Shown here: piece after piece, positions 46,371-57,649 of the stretch
Position numbering within the stretch: the first letter of the stretch is position 1
How the letters are laid out: every line of letters begins with the position of its first letter
DNA from: Atherix ibis
Lineage: Eukaryota > Arthropoda > Insecta > Diptera > Athericidae
DNA: 64,000 nucleotides
Direction of reading: 5' to 3'
Assembly (NCBI GenBank): GCA_958298945.1
Contig: OY282610.1
Location: 27,106,167 to 27,170,166 of the forward strand
Position numbers and translations under genes: made by a program
The notes under the pieces: generated by a model
The model's database searches: none
Told to the model about the DNA's origin: nothing
The model's input: the letters and a program-made list of their open reading frames with translations, nothing else

Positions 46371-47137
46371 AAATTCTATATCGTTCATAATTGTTATTAT
46401 TTTTTTTGTAAATTTTTCTTTGCCAGTTAAACAAAAAAATTTCTCCAATTTCAGTTATTAAACTTACAAGCTTCTTCACGTAACAATTACTTTTCTCAAG
46501 GAAATTTATATGAAATGCACGTGAGTTGTTAAAAGTGAAAAGAAAAATTAGTAATTTTAATAAAATGTACAAAAATAACCAAAAAAAAAAAAAAATATTA
46601 ATTAAAATAATTTAATTTTTTTGTTGTTTTTTTATTTTTTTATTGTTTTTTAAAGCATACACAATTTAATGAAAGCTTACAACATTTGGAAAAAGTGTTT
46701 ATTATTATTAAATATTCGAAATTGTGAGAAAAAAAATTATTTTTGCTATTTGAATATATTTGTTGTTTTCGTATCTTATCCACCCTATTTTTAAAGATTT
46801 ACGAAAATAATTTAGTATAAAAAATTTTCTAATATTTTTCTTATTAAATTAAATTTCATAAATTTTATGTTTTTAAAATGATGGCTGTAAGAATTTACTA
46901 AAGTTTGTTAAAAAAATTGTATGGTTAGTTTTATTGTTTAACGCCATCTATTGGGTTCTCATGCAGTTTGGTTTCTGTTGACCCAGCTGCGTGAAAATCA
47001 TCCTGGTGTTAATATTTTGTTCAGTTTCATATGTGCTCTAAGGTTGATTTTCTTTGAAAAACACACACACACACACAAAATGTAAGTATTTGAAAATCGA
47101 CAAAGGATAATATACAATAATTACAGAACTTCAAACT
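46371..47137. other. AT-rich non-coding DNA
   Basis: Low complexity; a short AC repeat at about 47058-47078. Nothing else supported. Confidence 0.5.
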
Positions 47138-47480
47138 AAAGTACGGTATTATCCAATTTACGGTTTTGAAAGTTAAATTACATAAATTATATTTGAATAA
47201 AAATTGATTTTTTTTCTATATTTTTTAAGCTTTGCCATTATACATATAAAAAAATATATGAAAAAATTTCAATCTCGAATGAATTTTTTTGCATATTTTA
47301 AGTAGTAAATTAGAAATTATTTGACGGATGTTAGTATTTAAATGCTCAAAAAATTAAGGACTGTCTTGCGTGTAGCTCTACAAAATAAGTCTAACAGTGT
47401 CAAAAGTTACGATATTGGAAGATAATCGGCATTCGCGAATCTCAAAATTACGCATCATGGGAACTTTTTATGCAATAAAG
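47138..47480 (-). pseudogene. Tc3-like transposase 3' end, second copy
   Basis: Diverged copy of 1595-1960 in the same orientation. Shared blocks are TTATCCAATTTA, TTTTGAAAGT, GCCATTATA, GGATGTTAGT followed by TTTAAATGCT, and AAAATTACGCATC-like sequence. Minus-strand reading gives TNIRQIISNLLLKICKK, which fits the C-terminal TNIRxxI...E(K)V pattern of the family. It is heavily decayed. A faint trace of the third catalytic region (CDLTPLD-type) may lie near 47400. Confidence 0.45.
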
Positions 47481-47965
47481 CAAAAGTTTCCTTCACAACG
47501 AAGATACCTTTAGATCAAAATTTAGACCAGATATTATCTTGTTGAGGACAAAAAGGCTTCTGTAAATTTTCACTTACATGTCTTCAGAGCCACATGCAAT
47601 ATATGGAAAATTTGCTTATTGACGTATCTACCGAGGGAGAAATTAGCCTCATCTCTCTTGTGGTATGGAACATGACTGCGGCAGAATCACCAATTTTGTA
47701 CAAAATTTTTACAATTTTATCACGTTGTTTGGTACTTAAAAAATCCTTAGCATAAAATTTCCATGCATTGTACTAAACAAATATTGCTTCAAGGGATGAT
47801 AATCATTGATATTACAATAGATTGTTAGGAAAAAGTACAAAAAATATTCTTTTAACAACAAAACAATATCGAAATAATTGGAAATTGCGGTAATAGATGC
47901 AAAAAAAGGAAAATTTTCGCTAAAGGAACCCTTTATAATGTTTTTGACCTTTCGAGCGGACGTGG
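47481..47965. other. AT-rich spacer
   Basis: No gene supported; a minus-strand open frame at 47736-48002 crosses the mariner end and is probably accidental. Confidence 0.45.
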
Positions 47966-47967
47966 TA

Positions 47968-49224
47968 CCAGGTATATAAGCTTCAATCCGCTGTTTGGTC
48001 ATAGATGGCGTGAGTGAGCGTATTAAGTTACCATAGGCACGCCATACTTTTTTTTATTAGTTTGACATCTGTCAACATTAATCAGTGCACATTGTCAGCA
48101 ATTTCGTACAACAACATACATGTTTCCTTTGGTAATCATGTCTAGTTTTGTGCCAGAAAAAGAGCATATGCAGGAAGCTCTGCTTTTCTGCTTCAACTTG
48201 AAGAAATCGGCTGCCGAATCGCATCGAATGCTTATGGAGGCCTATCGTGACAGTGCTTAATCGGAAACAACGTGCAGAGATTGGTTTTATTGGTTCAAAG
48301 AAGGCAATTTTGACTTGTGGGACAAGAAGAATGAAAATCGGCCTAGGAAGGTTGAGGACCATCAATTGCAGGCTCTTTTGGACGAAGACGATACCCAATC
48401 GCAAAAAATGCTCGCTGAGCAATTGGGTGTTACTCAACCAGCCATTTTCATGCATCTGCGTGCCATGGGGAAGATTGAAAAGATCGGAAAATGGGTGCCG
48501 CATGAATTGAATGATAGGCAGATGGAGCGACGCCAAAACACATGCGAAATCTTGCTCGCCAGACAAAAAAGAAAATCTTTCCTGCATCCGATTGTGATAG
48601 GCGATGAAAAGTGGATATATTTTGAGAATCCTAAACGCAACATCTTCCCCAAGACCAAATCGCTTCGGACGGAAGACGATGCTGTGCGTTTGGTGGGATC
48701 AGCAGGGTATCGTCTACTATGAGATGTTGAAACTTGGTGAAACTGTCAATGCCCACTACTACCACCAATAACTGCTCAAATGCCACCGTGCTCTGCATGA
48801 AAAAGGACGGATTATCAACAAAGACATGACAAGCTAATTTTCATCCACGACAACGCACCATCGCACACGTCAAAAATGGTCCGAAACTACTTGGAGATAC
48901 TCAACTGGGAGGTTCTACCCCACCCCGCTTATTCACCGGACCTGGCCCCTTCCGACTACCACCTGTTTTTGTCGATGGACCACGCGCTCGCTGAGCAGCA
49001 CTTCGATTCTTACGAAGACTTCCGAAAATGGCTTGATGAGTGGTTTGCCTCGAAAGCGAAGGAGTTTTTTTGGCGTGGTATCCACAAATTGCCCGAGAGA
49101 TGGGGAAAATATGTAGCTAGCGAAGGCAAGTACTTTGAATAAATTTGTTTTTGCTTTCTATGAAAAAAAAACATGTGTTTTTTTTAATGAAAAAAAACCA
49201 GCGGATTAAAGCTTATACATCTGG
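47968..49224 (+). mobile_element. Mos1-like mariner (mauritiana subfamily)
   Basis: Complete between inverted repeats. Left CCAGGTATATAAGCTTCAAT and the reverse complement of the right end CCAGATGTATAAGCTTTAAT are followed by the shared block CCGCTG (about 28 bp in all). TA at 47966-47967 and 49225-49226 is the target duplication. Length is 1257 bp, close to the known ~1.29 kb of Mos1-type elements. CCAGGTGTA-type ends are also typical of that subfamily. Confidence 0.92.
48138..49142 (+). pseudogene. Mos1-like transposase, broken
   Basis: Starts MSSFVPEKEHMQEALL at 48138, as Mos1-type proteins start MSSFVP. A TAA at 48258-48260 interrupts an otherwise continuous frame, which resumes SETTCRDWFYWFK, LLDEDDTQSQ and GKWVPHELNDRQMERR. 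The first catalytic Asp is in IGDEKWIYFEN. A frameshift near 48665 moves to TMLCVWWDQQGIVYYEML, a stop follows HYYHQ, and another shift occurs near 48820. The second Asp (HDNAPSHT) and the third (HPAYSPDLAPSDYH) are present, and the C-terminus is intact to GKYFE at 49141. It carries two stops and two shifts, so it is inactive, but enough is preserved to place it in the mauritiana subfamily. Confidence 0.9.
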
Positions 49225-49609
49225 TAAGTATTAGAAGAGATAGAGGGATAGACTTGTCTTCACTTAACAGATGATCGGTCCGCAATTATGCCCATTTCGG
49301 GTTGTTGTAATTGACCAATATGGTGTTTATACACGATTGATATTTTCTTCCGAAAGCTGGTATTGATATTATCGTGTTTTCTGATAGTTTATGCCTTAAA
49401 CCTTTTTCAGGTGCTAGAACAGAAGTTTGGCAACAATACTGAAAAATTATTCTCTGAGTACGATACCCCCTTTTCTCTCTTCCTGACAACTTCTAGTAAT
49501 ATTTTTATTATAATAAACATAACACATTATGGGCAAGTTTGAATAGTATTAAAAATTTTCAAGCAACCACACGGACCAGGGGACAAGAATCACCTCAAGA
49601 ATATCAAAA

Positions 49610-49624
49610 GGGGGGGGGGGGGGG
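49610..49624. repeat. Poly-G run
   Basis: Fifteen consecutive G, striking in such AT-rich DNA. It may be a sequencing-sensitive site. Confidence 0.9.
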
Positions 49625-50919
49625 AGGAATTAACATTTCTATCCCAAATTATAAATATTATGGTCTTAAACCCGTTTATGGGTTATTAATTAAAATTATG
49701 TTGCTGAGTCTAAGCCCGAAAATACTGAGAGTAGTTAGTAAAGCGTGCTTTGTTTCGGTATAATTAAAAATAAGGTACGTATCAGAAAATATTAAATCAT
49801 TTTAATGTATTTATCAATATTATTTATAGGTCTTTATTTAATATTTACTAGAATTATATTCTTTTCCTTTAATAGCTAAAAATATCATCTACTTAAAGTA
49901 CATGCTTTTTAGCTATTTTTTTGTACAACGTCTTACAGGCTACATTTCTTAAAATTAGAGAAACACTTTTAACTTAAAACCTAAATGATCCAAAATAATT
50001 TTCATTATTTATTAAGCAACACAATTATTATTGGAAAATTTTTATTTTTTAATTTTTGTATTAATTTATAACTATTGATATGTTAAAGAAAATATTAGTA
50101 ATAATAGTAATTTTGAATTTTGTTGATCCCTTAACACACACAAAATAATATAATTTCATTTCTTTTCATAATATTTAGTAAATTATTAAAAAATCCTCAA
50201 GCTCAGTTTATATTTATTGTATAAATTCTTTTAATTGTTATAATAATTTTTTAAAAGCAAATAAATCAACAAGCAAAAAAAAAATCATTAACATAAATAA
50301 AAAAGATTTAAAAGAAAATATTTATAAATGCAACAAAATACTCGTAATTAAATTAAGATGATCATCAAAAAAACCTTCCCCTAAAAATAAAACCGAATAA
50401 AAAAATAAACAAAACTAACAAAAATTTAAAAAAAAAAAAATCCGAAAGAATTAATAACACTAAACAAAAAACAAAAAAAAAAAAAACATTATTCATTAAA
50501 CTTAATCGATGTTGTCAGTCCAAAAGAATAAGGATAACACAAATATAAAAAGGGGGGACTCAAATGTTTTTTTTTATTTTTTGCATATGCAAGAAAATAG
50601 AATTTTTCGAGAAATTTACAAAATTCGTTACTATAAAAATGCGGAAGTTGTTTAATGAAATAACAAAAGCCTCTCCTTGTTCACCAATTAAAATCAATTT
50701 TTTATCCTTTCTGTCCTGTATTACTCTCTTTACCGGTCTTTTATATTTCTCACGTTTCCTCTCATTTCAACATATTTTCAATTGTGCTTTGAAAAATTTC
50801 CTTTTAATCCTTTTCCTTTATATTTCCTTGTAGTGTCTTTGAATAAAAGGAAAAAAAACAACAACAACAAAACAAAGAAATAAATACTCTCTTTTTCCAT
50901 TTCCTATTCTACAAGGACT

Positions 50920-50923
50920 TGTG

Positions 50924-50960
<37 letters not shown>
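50920..50960. repeat. TG microsatellite
   Basis: About 20 TG dinucleotides with one GC interruption near the start. Confidence 0.92.
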
Positions 50961-50962
<2 letters not shown>

Positions 50963-51879
50963 ATGCGTGTGTACACATACAGGTGTGAATGAATAAAGGT
51001 ATGAATTTGGGTGTGTAATTATTTATATAGAAGGACCTCCTCATTTTATCATTTCTAAACTTGTACAGGCAGTGTCCTTAATAATGTGTTTGTGTGCAAA
51101 CAAATTTTAAGTAATTTCTCTGCAAAGAAAATTAAAACAATCAAAAATAATGCAATCGAAAATATCAGTTCGAGATGTAAAAGAAACTAAGGGAATTAAC
51201 ACACCATAAAAACATAAAAAATTACTATTAACAAGTATATCCTTTTATTACTGCGTTTTTTAATGAGTTTTTATTTTTTTTTTTACCTTTAAATAATTAA
51301 TATTCATTTTTATTTAAATATCATTTAAATTATTTGAATTTTCATCTCATAACATGAGATTTATATTCTTAGCATACAATTAAACATAAACATTGGAAAA
51401 GTTTTGTATTGAAATTCATCTTAAATTTTTAATGTCAAACATGGTAAAGGAAAATTCAACAAATCGTATTATCAGGTTTTGTCCTTTTATGAAATTTTTC
51501 ATTTTTTTTTTAGAAAATATTTGACATTTTTGGTCTTTTATTTATAAACAGTTGAAGATTTGTCCCTTTATATTGGTGAAATATCAACAAACCAGTGGAG
51601 TTAGGCAAACCTGTGGTATTCAACTTACTGGCTTTCATATACTAAACGATTGCCACTTAATTCAGAATTTTTATTTTTTTTAAAAAGGATTTCCTGGATG
51701 GTAGACCTTCTAGACCTCAAAAATACTTTTCCAAGTCTTAACAAATATAGGACTAATTTTTTCACCAAGGATTTTTTAAATTGTAGCTTAAATAATTGAC
51801 AAATATAAAATAACTATTTAGTCCAAAGTTTCAGGTTTGGCATTTTATATTATAGATCGCTGAATAGACCATGGAATAC

Positions 51880-52500
51880 ACAGAAGATATATAGATTCGG
51901 TACTGGAAGAATAAGCTTTGGTCGCTGGTTTTTAAACAAATTTTCTTAAGCGATGAGGCTCATTTCTCGCTCTGTGGATACGTAAATAAGTAAAGTCAGT
52001 AAAAGTGGATTTTTAAAAACCCACAAGAAGCCATTGTATCTACCAAAAAGGACTGTCCAGTATGAATTTCGATCTTAAGATATCGTTATTGTCAATTCTG
52101 GAGCTCCATGGTGCCATAATAACCGACTGATCTTGAGCAAAATTAAAAAAATTTTAAAATTAAATTATCTCATGCTACAAAACGCAATAAAATTTGGCCT
52201 AATTATGCAAAAAGTTCACACGACTCGTAATGTTAAGATTTGTTTATGTAAATTGGTATCCAAAATAGTTGCGATTTGAAGATGTTGGACTTTTTCTTTT
52301 AAAACTATATAAAAAATTTATCTTTTTTTAGAAAAATTATAAGCATTGGAGTATTTAAAAATACATTTGCTAAATAATAGATGAATAAAATTTCTAAATT
52401 GGTGAAATAGTTATCAAAAATTAACGCAAAAGGATCGAGTCCTTGAAAAAGTCTCGTGGTAGTTATTTAAATAAAATTTTATTGTATTTTTTTTGTATAA
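51880..52500 (+). pseudogene. Tc3-like transposase relic
   Basis: The plus strand gives KQIFLSDEAHFSLCGYVNK near 51928. The SDEAHFxLxGYVNKQN block, containing the first catalytic Asp, is very characteristic of this family. KNPQEAI follows. After a poorly conserved middle, KRIESLKKSRGSYLNKILLY near 52428 matches the C-terminus, as does the shared CAAAAGGATCGAGTCCT also present at about 1753-1770 (reverse complement). Multiple stops and indels; inactive. Confidence 0.65.
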
Positions 52501-53260
52501 TGTCATAGATTTGATCAAAATGCTTCATTTTAAATTTAGTTTATTTAACTTTTGGATAGTCCTTTAATATAGGACTCTATAAAATGCAATCATCTCTAAC
52601 TGCTGAGCTTATCTCAATATAATGTCCCCTAATGGTATCATGATAGTGCCGATTCTAAATATCCTCTGACTATTCTTTTGGAGATCTTATGTACAATAAT
52701 AACAGCAATAATAAAAACAAATTTTTTTCATTCAAAATACAAAAAAAAAATTGCCACAAATTCCAAAATTGGAAAAACCTTATTTAGAAAATTCAATTTT
52801 TACGAGAGCTTGAGTAATTTAGAAAATTTTTTCGTCAATTTTGCCAAAATTAATAAAAATTTTGATTTTTGAAAAATGTAGAGTTTTTAGTTAATTACCA
52901 AAAAAAAACTTATATCTTAGAATATACACCAAAGAAAGAAATCTTTCGAAATGATTCAAACAAAACCCTTTTACTAGCTTCGAATACTAAAAAGCCCTTA
53001 TAACTCACTTCAACTGGTTATGAAAACCTTTTACGAAAAAAAAATATTAATAAATCCTAAAACAAATTCAATAAAATTAAAAAAAATTGACTTTTCTTCA
53101 TACAAAATAATTTGCAAATACTTTAATTGAGTATCTTTAAAAATTTATGAAATTATTAAAAAATCAATAATCAAAATTATGAATACTTTCGAACTTTTCT
53201 TAGTAAATTCGATGCTGAAATGTTTACCTTGAATATGTATGAAATAAGAATGGAAATAGG
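52501..53260. other. AT-rich non-coding DNA
   Basis: Nothing supported. Confidence 0.5.
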
Positions 53261-53262
53261 TA

Positions 53263-54559
53263 CGAGGGTCGTTCAATAAGTCCTTAGAAAAAGATGGAAA
53301 AAAACTGTTTTTTAAAAAAAAAAAATTTTTATTTTTCAACATAATCTTCTTTCAGCTCTATACACTTTTTCAACAGTTTTTCCAAAATTTTTATCCCGTC
53401 CAAAAAATAGGATTTCGGAAGTTCTGCAAAATACTCATCCGTTTGAGCAATGACGTCCTCGTTGGAAGTGAACCGTCGTCCGCGAAGGCATTTCTTCAGA
53501 TTGGGGAAAAGAAAATAGTCACTCGGGGCCAAATCTGGTGAATAAGCGGGATGCTGCAACAATTCCATTCTCAATACCACAATTTTGATCATGGAAACAG
53601 CGCAGGTGTGCTCGCGCGCATTGTCCTGATGCAAGAGGATTTTTTTCTTCTTCAGATGGGGGCGTTTCTCTTTGATTTCCTCGCTCTACCGTTGCAATAA
53701 CGACGCGTAATACGCTCCTTTTATTGTTTTTCCTTTTTCCAAGTAGTCGATAAAAATGATACCCTGCGAATCTCAAAAGACCGTGGCCATCACCTTGCCG
53801 GCCGATGGCACAGTTTTTTCCTTCTTCGGAGCCCGTTCACCCTTGAAAATCCACTGTGATGACTGTCTCTTCGTTTCTGGAGTGTAGTAGTGTATCCAGG
53901 TTTCGTCCACAGTGACATCTCGACGAAGGAATTCAGCAGGATTGCGATGAAAGAGTGCCAACATAGCCTCAGAGTCCACTGCACGATTGCGCTTATTCTC
54001 CTCTGAGAGCAAACGCGGCACCCATCTTGCCGAAATTTTTTCACAGACAATTTTTCATGCAAAATTGAAGCGACTTTACCTTGTGATATGCCCGTGGACT
54101 CAACTAATTCGCGCACTTTAATTCGCCGATCGTTCAAAATCAGATCGTGGATTTTGTGGATGATTTCATGAGTAGACACCTCAACTGGGCGTCCTGAACG
54201 ATGTTCATCTTTTGTGGATGAACGGCCACGTTTAAATTCATTCACCCAATTGTAAACCGTCGCAAACACAGGTGCAGATGTGCCATGAACTGCATCCAAC
54301 TCGGCTTTGATTTCTTTCGGGCTTAAGCCTTTCAAATGGAGATGTTCGATGAAAGCCCTAAACTCGCTTTTTTCCATTGTTATGCACAAATAAATGTCGT
54401 TAACTTTAATCGACGATAGAAATTGACCTACGCTATGGATCGAGCTACGCTGAAATTTTGACAGCTTTCCTGTCGATAATGGTACTTATAAAAAAAAATC
54501 TTTACCGACACTACGAGCGCAATTTCTCGGATTTCCTAAGGACTTATTGAACGACCCCG
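53263..54559 (-). mobile_element. mariner element, family 1, copy B
   Basis: Same family and orientation as 11295-12533. The left end CGAGGGTCGTTCAATAAGTC and the reverse complement of the right end CGGGGTCGTTCAATAAGTCC form the inverted repeats. TA at 53261-53262 and 54560-54561 is the target duplication, and the flanks are AGGTA...TACCT, so the insertion site was itself palindromic. Length is 1297 bp. Confidence 0.93.
53329..54389 (-). pseudogene. mariner transposase, family 1, broken but with all catalytic Asp
   Basis: Begins MCITMEKSEFRAF at 54389, as in copy A. A one-base loss in a T-run near 54033 shifts the frame after LSVKK. The correct frame then runs MPRLLSEENKRNR, VTVDETWIHYYT (first Asp, absent from copy A), GKVMATVF, a TGA at 53773-53775 (TGG in copy A), a TAG near 53695, then LLHQDNAREHT (second Asp) and HPAYSPDLAPSDYF (third) to KEDYVEK at 53329. 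So it has one shift and two nonsense codons, but all three catalytic Asp codons. Its defects are the opposite of those in copy A. Confidence 0.92.
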
Positions 54560-54561
54560 TA

Positions 54562-56227
54562 CCTTAGAATTAACTCTCAATTGAAAATTCGCTCACCTTT
54601 TTTTACTAAATATTCCCCCTTCCATAGTGTCGAGAAAAAAAAATCACTTGTTGACCTCATTCCAATTATTATAATTATAATCATTCAATTTTGGAAATAA
54701 TCTCAAATTATCTAATATTATCCGTGGAATCCATATTAATGGAAAGAAAGGATCATTATTTGTACAGTCAATTTCGGAACTAATTTTCCAACAATCTTTT
54801 CAGCTAATGTTTTATGGAAACGATTGATTTTATAATGTGAGATTTTTTTAGGTCTTTATTAAAAATCGTCTAGCGTACAATATACGCAATAAATATTAAA
54901 ATAATTGACCATGTCTGATAGTCTACATCCGGAACGTGTCTATAGCATTGCAGGACTAACTGTGAAGAGAAAGTCTTCGAAAGTGTCCTTTTCTCTGTAA
55001 ACGTATAAGTTTCTGTTATCCTAATCTTATTATACAGTTAGCTGGTTTCATAAATATACGTAAGAGTGCAACGTTGAATAAAAATAAGGCTCTATTCGTA
55101 GGGCAACCGAACAAATCACTGGGGAGAGTGATACCAAAACAAATAAAAATATTTAGGACTAATTCCACGGATGACTTGTAGGCTGATTCTATAAAGGATG
55201 CTGTTTATAATTTGCTTCGGGTTTCACCGAATATTTCGACAAATCGAAAATACCTAATTTTCGTATATTGATTTTGATAAAGACGGACATAGACTACGGA
55301 TGCCGATTTGTAATAAAGGAACTGATTCGCACAGTGTATGCTGCTGCTGGGCCACTGAATCATTAATAATCACAGTCGGAATAAGAAATCGAGCCAAAAA
55401 CGAAAATTTCCTTCAAGATACGGATTCTCCAGAGTTAAATATCGGTTGGGCTGCTCCAAATCAGCCGAAATAGTATTTTATGCTTTTCGATTATGAAATT
55501 GACTAAAACCAAGTCTATATGGAGACTTGGCTGATGGTACAAAGTTTCTCAGACTAAATGTTTTCCAATAAAACATAAAAAATTCATCTTAAGATTCATT
55601 ACGAATAATGAACGATTCAGAAGGATTTATCAACAAACACAAAGAATACTAAATTTATTCTTCATGTTCAGAAAAAAATTATAACTAAACATTCTGATCG
55701 ACATTTTTTCCATAGAAATGAGTAAGAAAAATTCCCTTTTCAAAAGAAGATGAAATTTTTATGTTTATCCCAATTTTTGAAATAATTGCAGGATTTAGGT
55801 GATCTTATATATGGCATATTTTTATCGATATTAGAGGAGTCTATCCAAGCATAGCCAGGATAATAGTATGATAGTTATAACAAATAAACTGACTAGGCTG
55901 TTAAAAGGCAAATGGATCAACCAAAGAGACGTACACTCGTTTATTTTGAAACTTGAGGTGATTTAGGACCCTATGGCTACTATAAGCAGACACATCCTTT
56001 TTAATCCAATTTTTGCCATACTTCGATGATATCGACATAATTTGAGAGGTATAGTTCGCGATAAGGATCAACCTAGTCACAGATATCTCAGGGTACGCTT
56101 AAACAATAGTTATGTCACTCTCTTGGTGGAATAATGGCGGTACCTAAGACGCAGAAGTGGCATTGGGATAGCTATCACCTTATAACAAGGACATCTAGAA
56201 GTGTATGTATAAGGAATTCGTCCTGCG
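54562..56227. other. Unassigned, possibly old retrotransposon debris
   Basis: Composition is like the retrotransposon graveyard at 44-46 kb and stops are frequent in all frames. I could not read a certain domain. The part near 56330-56380 gives LDRIRCAGH, loosely like the RLRWxGH motif of non-LTR proteins. Confidence 0.3.
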
Positions 56228-56304
56228 AGTCCTCTTCAGAACCTTGAATGTTCCGAGCGTATCATTTCGAATCTTAAGCAACGTTCGAAAAAAGATATTT
56301 GCTC
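56228..56304. repeat. Diverged direct repeat flanking a mariner (copy 1)
   Basis: CTCTTCAGAACCTTGAATGT onward matches CTCTTCGGAAACCTGGATCT at 57496 for about 75 bases with roughly three quarters identity by eye. The mariner at 56400-57329 lies between the two copies. Confidence 0.65.
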
Positions 56305-56399
56305 CATTTAACAGAGCACTATTAAGTTGGCGTCGAAATCAATTAATCTCGATAGGATACGCTGTGCAGGACACTTAAGTCTTACAAATGGAGAAGATA

Positions 56400-57329
56400 C
56401 GAGGTCTGTTCAAAAAGTATCGCGACTTTTGAATTTCCGCGGGTTAAGTATATTCGAGTTTCGAATTTTTTTTGTGGCGTTATGTGAGAACTGATGTCTC
56501 TCACTTATGCCGACAAGTTCGCCCATTTTGAATATTCAGTTTATTTTTGACAGCTGCTATGCTTGCACGTGTTTTGGCTCGTCTTCGATTTTTGCCCATT
56601 CTAAAAAATGGATCAAAGAATCTGTATTAAATTTTGTGTGAAAAACAAAATTAATTGCGCGGACGCATTCCGAATATTGACTGTGGCATATGGTGAGGCT
56701 ACCTTGGATCGAAGGAACATTTATTGGTGGTACAAAATGCTCTCAGAGGGCCGAGAAGATGTGAACAATGAAAAGATCGAATGTGAAGGTTTTGCTTACA
56801 GTTTTCTTCGATTGCAGAAGCGTTGTGCATCATGAGTTCTTGCCATAGGGTAGAACGGTCAATAAGGAATATTACCTGCATTTTATGCGTAAGTTGTGCG
56901 AAGCAATCATCCAGAAACGCCCGAATTTGTGGAAGAACAAAAATTGGCTTTTGCACCATAATAACACCCCTGCTCAGGCATCGTTGCTTGTGCGCGAATT
57001 TTTGGCCAAAAATAACATACTAAAAATGCCGCAGCCACTGTATTCTCCAGATCTGGCCGCCTGTGACTTTTTCTTGTTCCCGAAACTGAAGAGCCCCATG
57101 AAATGACGACGCTACGCTACGATTGTGGACATAAAGACGGCATCGAAGGAGGAGCTGACCAAAATCACAAAAAATGATTTTTTGAAATGCTTCGAGGATT
57201 GGAAAAACCGTTGGCATAAGTATATCTAGTAGGGATTACTTTGAAGGGGACAAAATAGATATTTATGAATAAATAAATAATTTTTGAAAAAAAAACACAT
57301 TATTTGCGATACTTTTTGAGCAGATCTCG
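56400..57329 (+). mobile_element. mariner element, family 4, internally deleted
   Basis: The left end CGAGGTCTGTTCAAAAAGTA and the reverse complement of the right end CGAGATCTGCTCAAAAAGTA form inverted repeats. TA at 56398-56399 and 57330-57331 flanks it. It is only 930 bp because the middle of the transposase gene is missing. The left ~170 bp also occur at 37735-37905. Confidence 0.92.
56608..57240 (+). pseudogene. mariner transposase, family 4, deleted
   Basis: The N-terminus is intact: MDQRICIKFCVKNK, then AYGEATLDRRNIYWWYKML, then SEGREDVNNE (first DNA-binding subdomain, 75 codons open). At about 56780 it jumps, out of frame, into the catalytic domain at KVLLTVFFDCRSVVHHEF. The second half of the DNA-binding region and the first catalytic Asp are lost, roughly 100 codons. 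Downstream (shifted) KRPNLWKNKNWLLHHNNTPAQ carries Asn where the second catalytic Asp should be (HHDN becomes HHNN). PLYSPDLAACDFFLFPKL (third Asp) and KCFEDWKNRWHKY remain. Non-functional on several counts. Confidence 0.88.
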
Positions 57330-57490
57330 TACTATGCGGAATGTCTATAGTGAAAAATTTATGTCGCAGAAGATGAGATGGTGCAAACTCTAAATGTTAT
57401 TCAGGATGCAAGTATAGCAGCTGATTCCTCTAGAAATATACGATTCAACAGGCTTAAATCAGTCTCTGCAGTACAAGGAATTAATCTTAT

Positions 57491-57568
57491 CAGTTCTCTT
57501 CGGAAACCTGGATCTCCAGAGCGAATCATTGCAAACCGTAAGCAGCGTTCGAGAAAGATACAAAAGTG
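57491..57568. repeat. Diverged direct repeat flanking a mariner (copy 2)
   Basis: See 56228-56304. The segment reads on through GAGCGAATCATTG and CAGCGTTCGAGAAAGATA. Confidence 0.65.
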
Positions 57569-57649
57569 GAAGGTTCTGAATTGCCGAGATAGGTTATACC
57601 CTAGGTGGAATAATGGTCTCATCCAGTTAGGCCCATTAATTTAGAGGAT

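Larger units (their letters stand above)
49227..51879. other. AT-rich non-coding DNA
   Basis: No gene supported. Contains a 15-base G-run at 49610-49624 and a TG microsatellite at 50920-50960. Confidence 0.5.

Noticed and set aside
48078..48587. 169-codon minus-strand frame
   Set aside because: Antisense shadow of the Mos1-like transposase.
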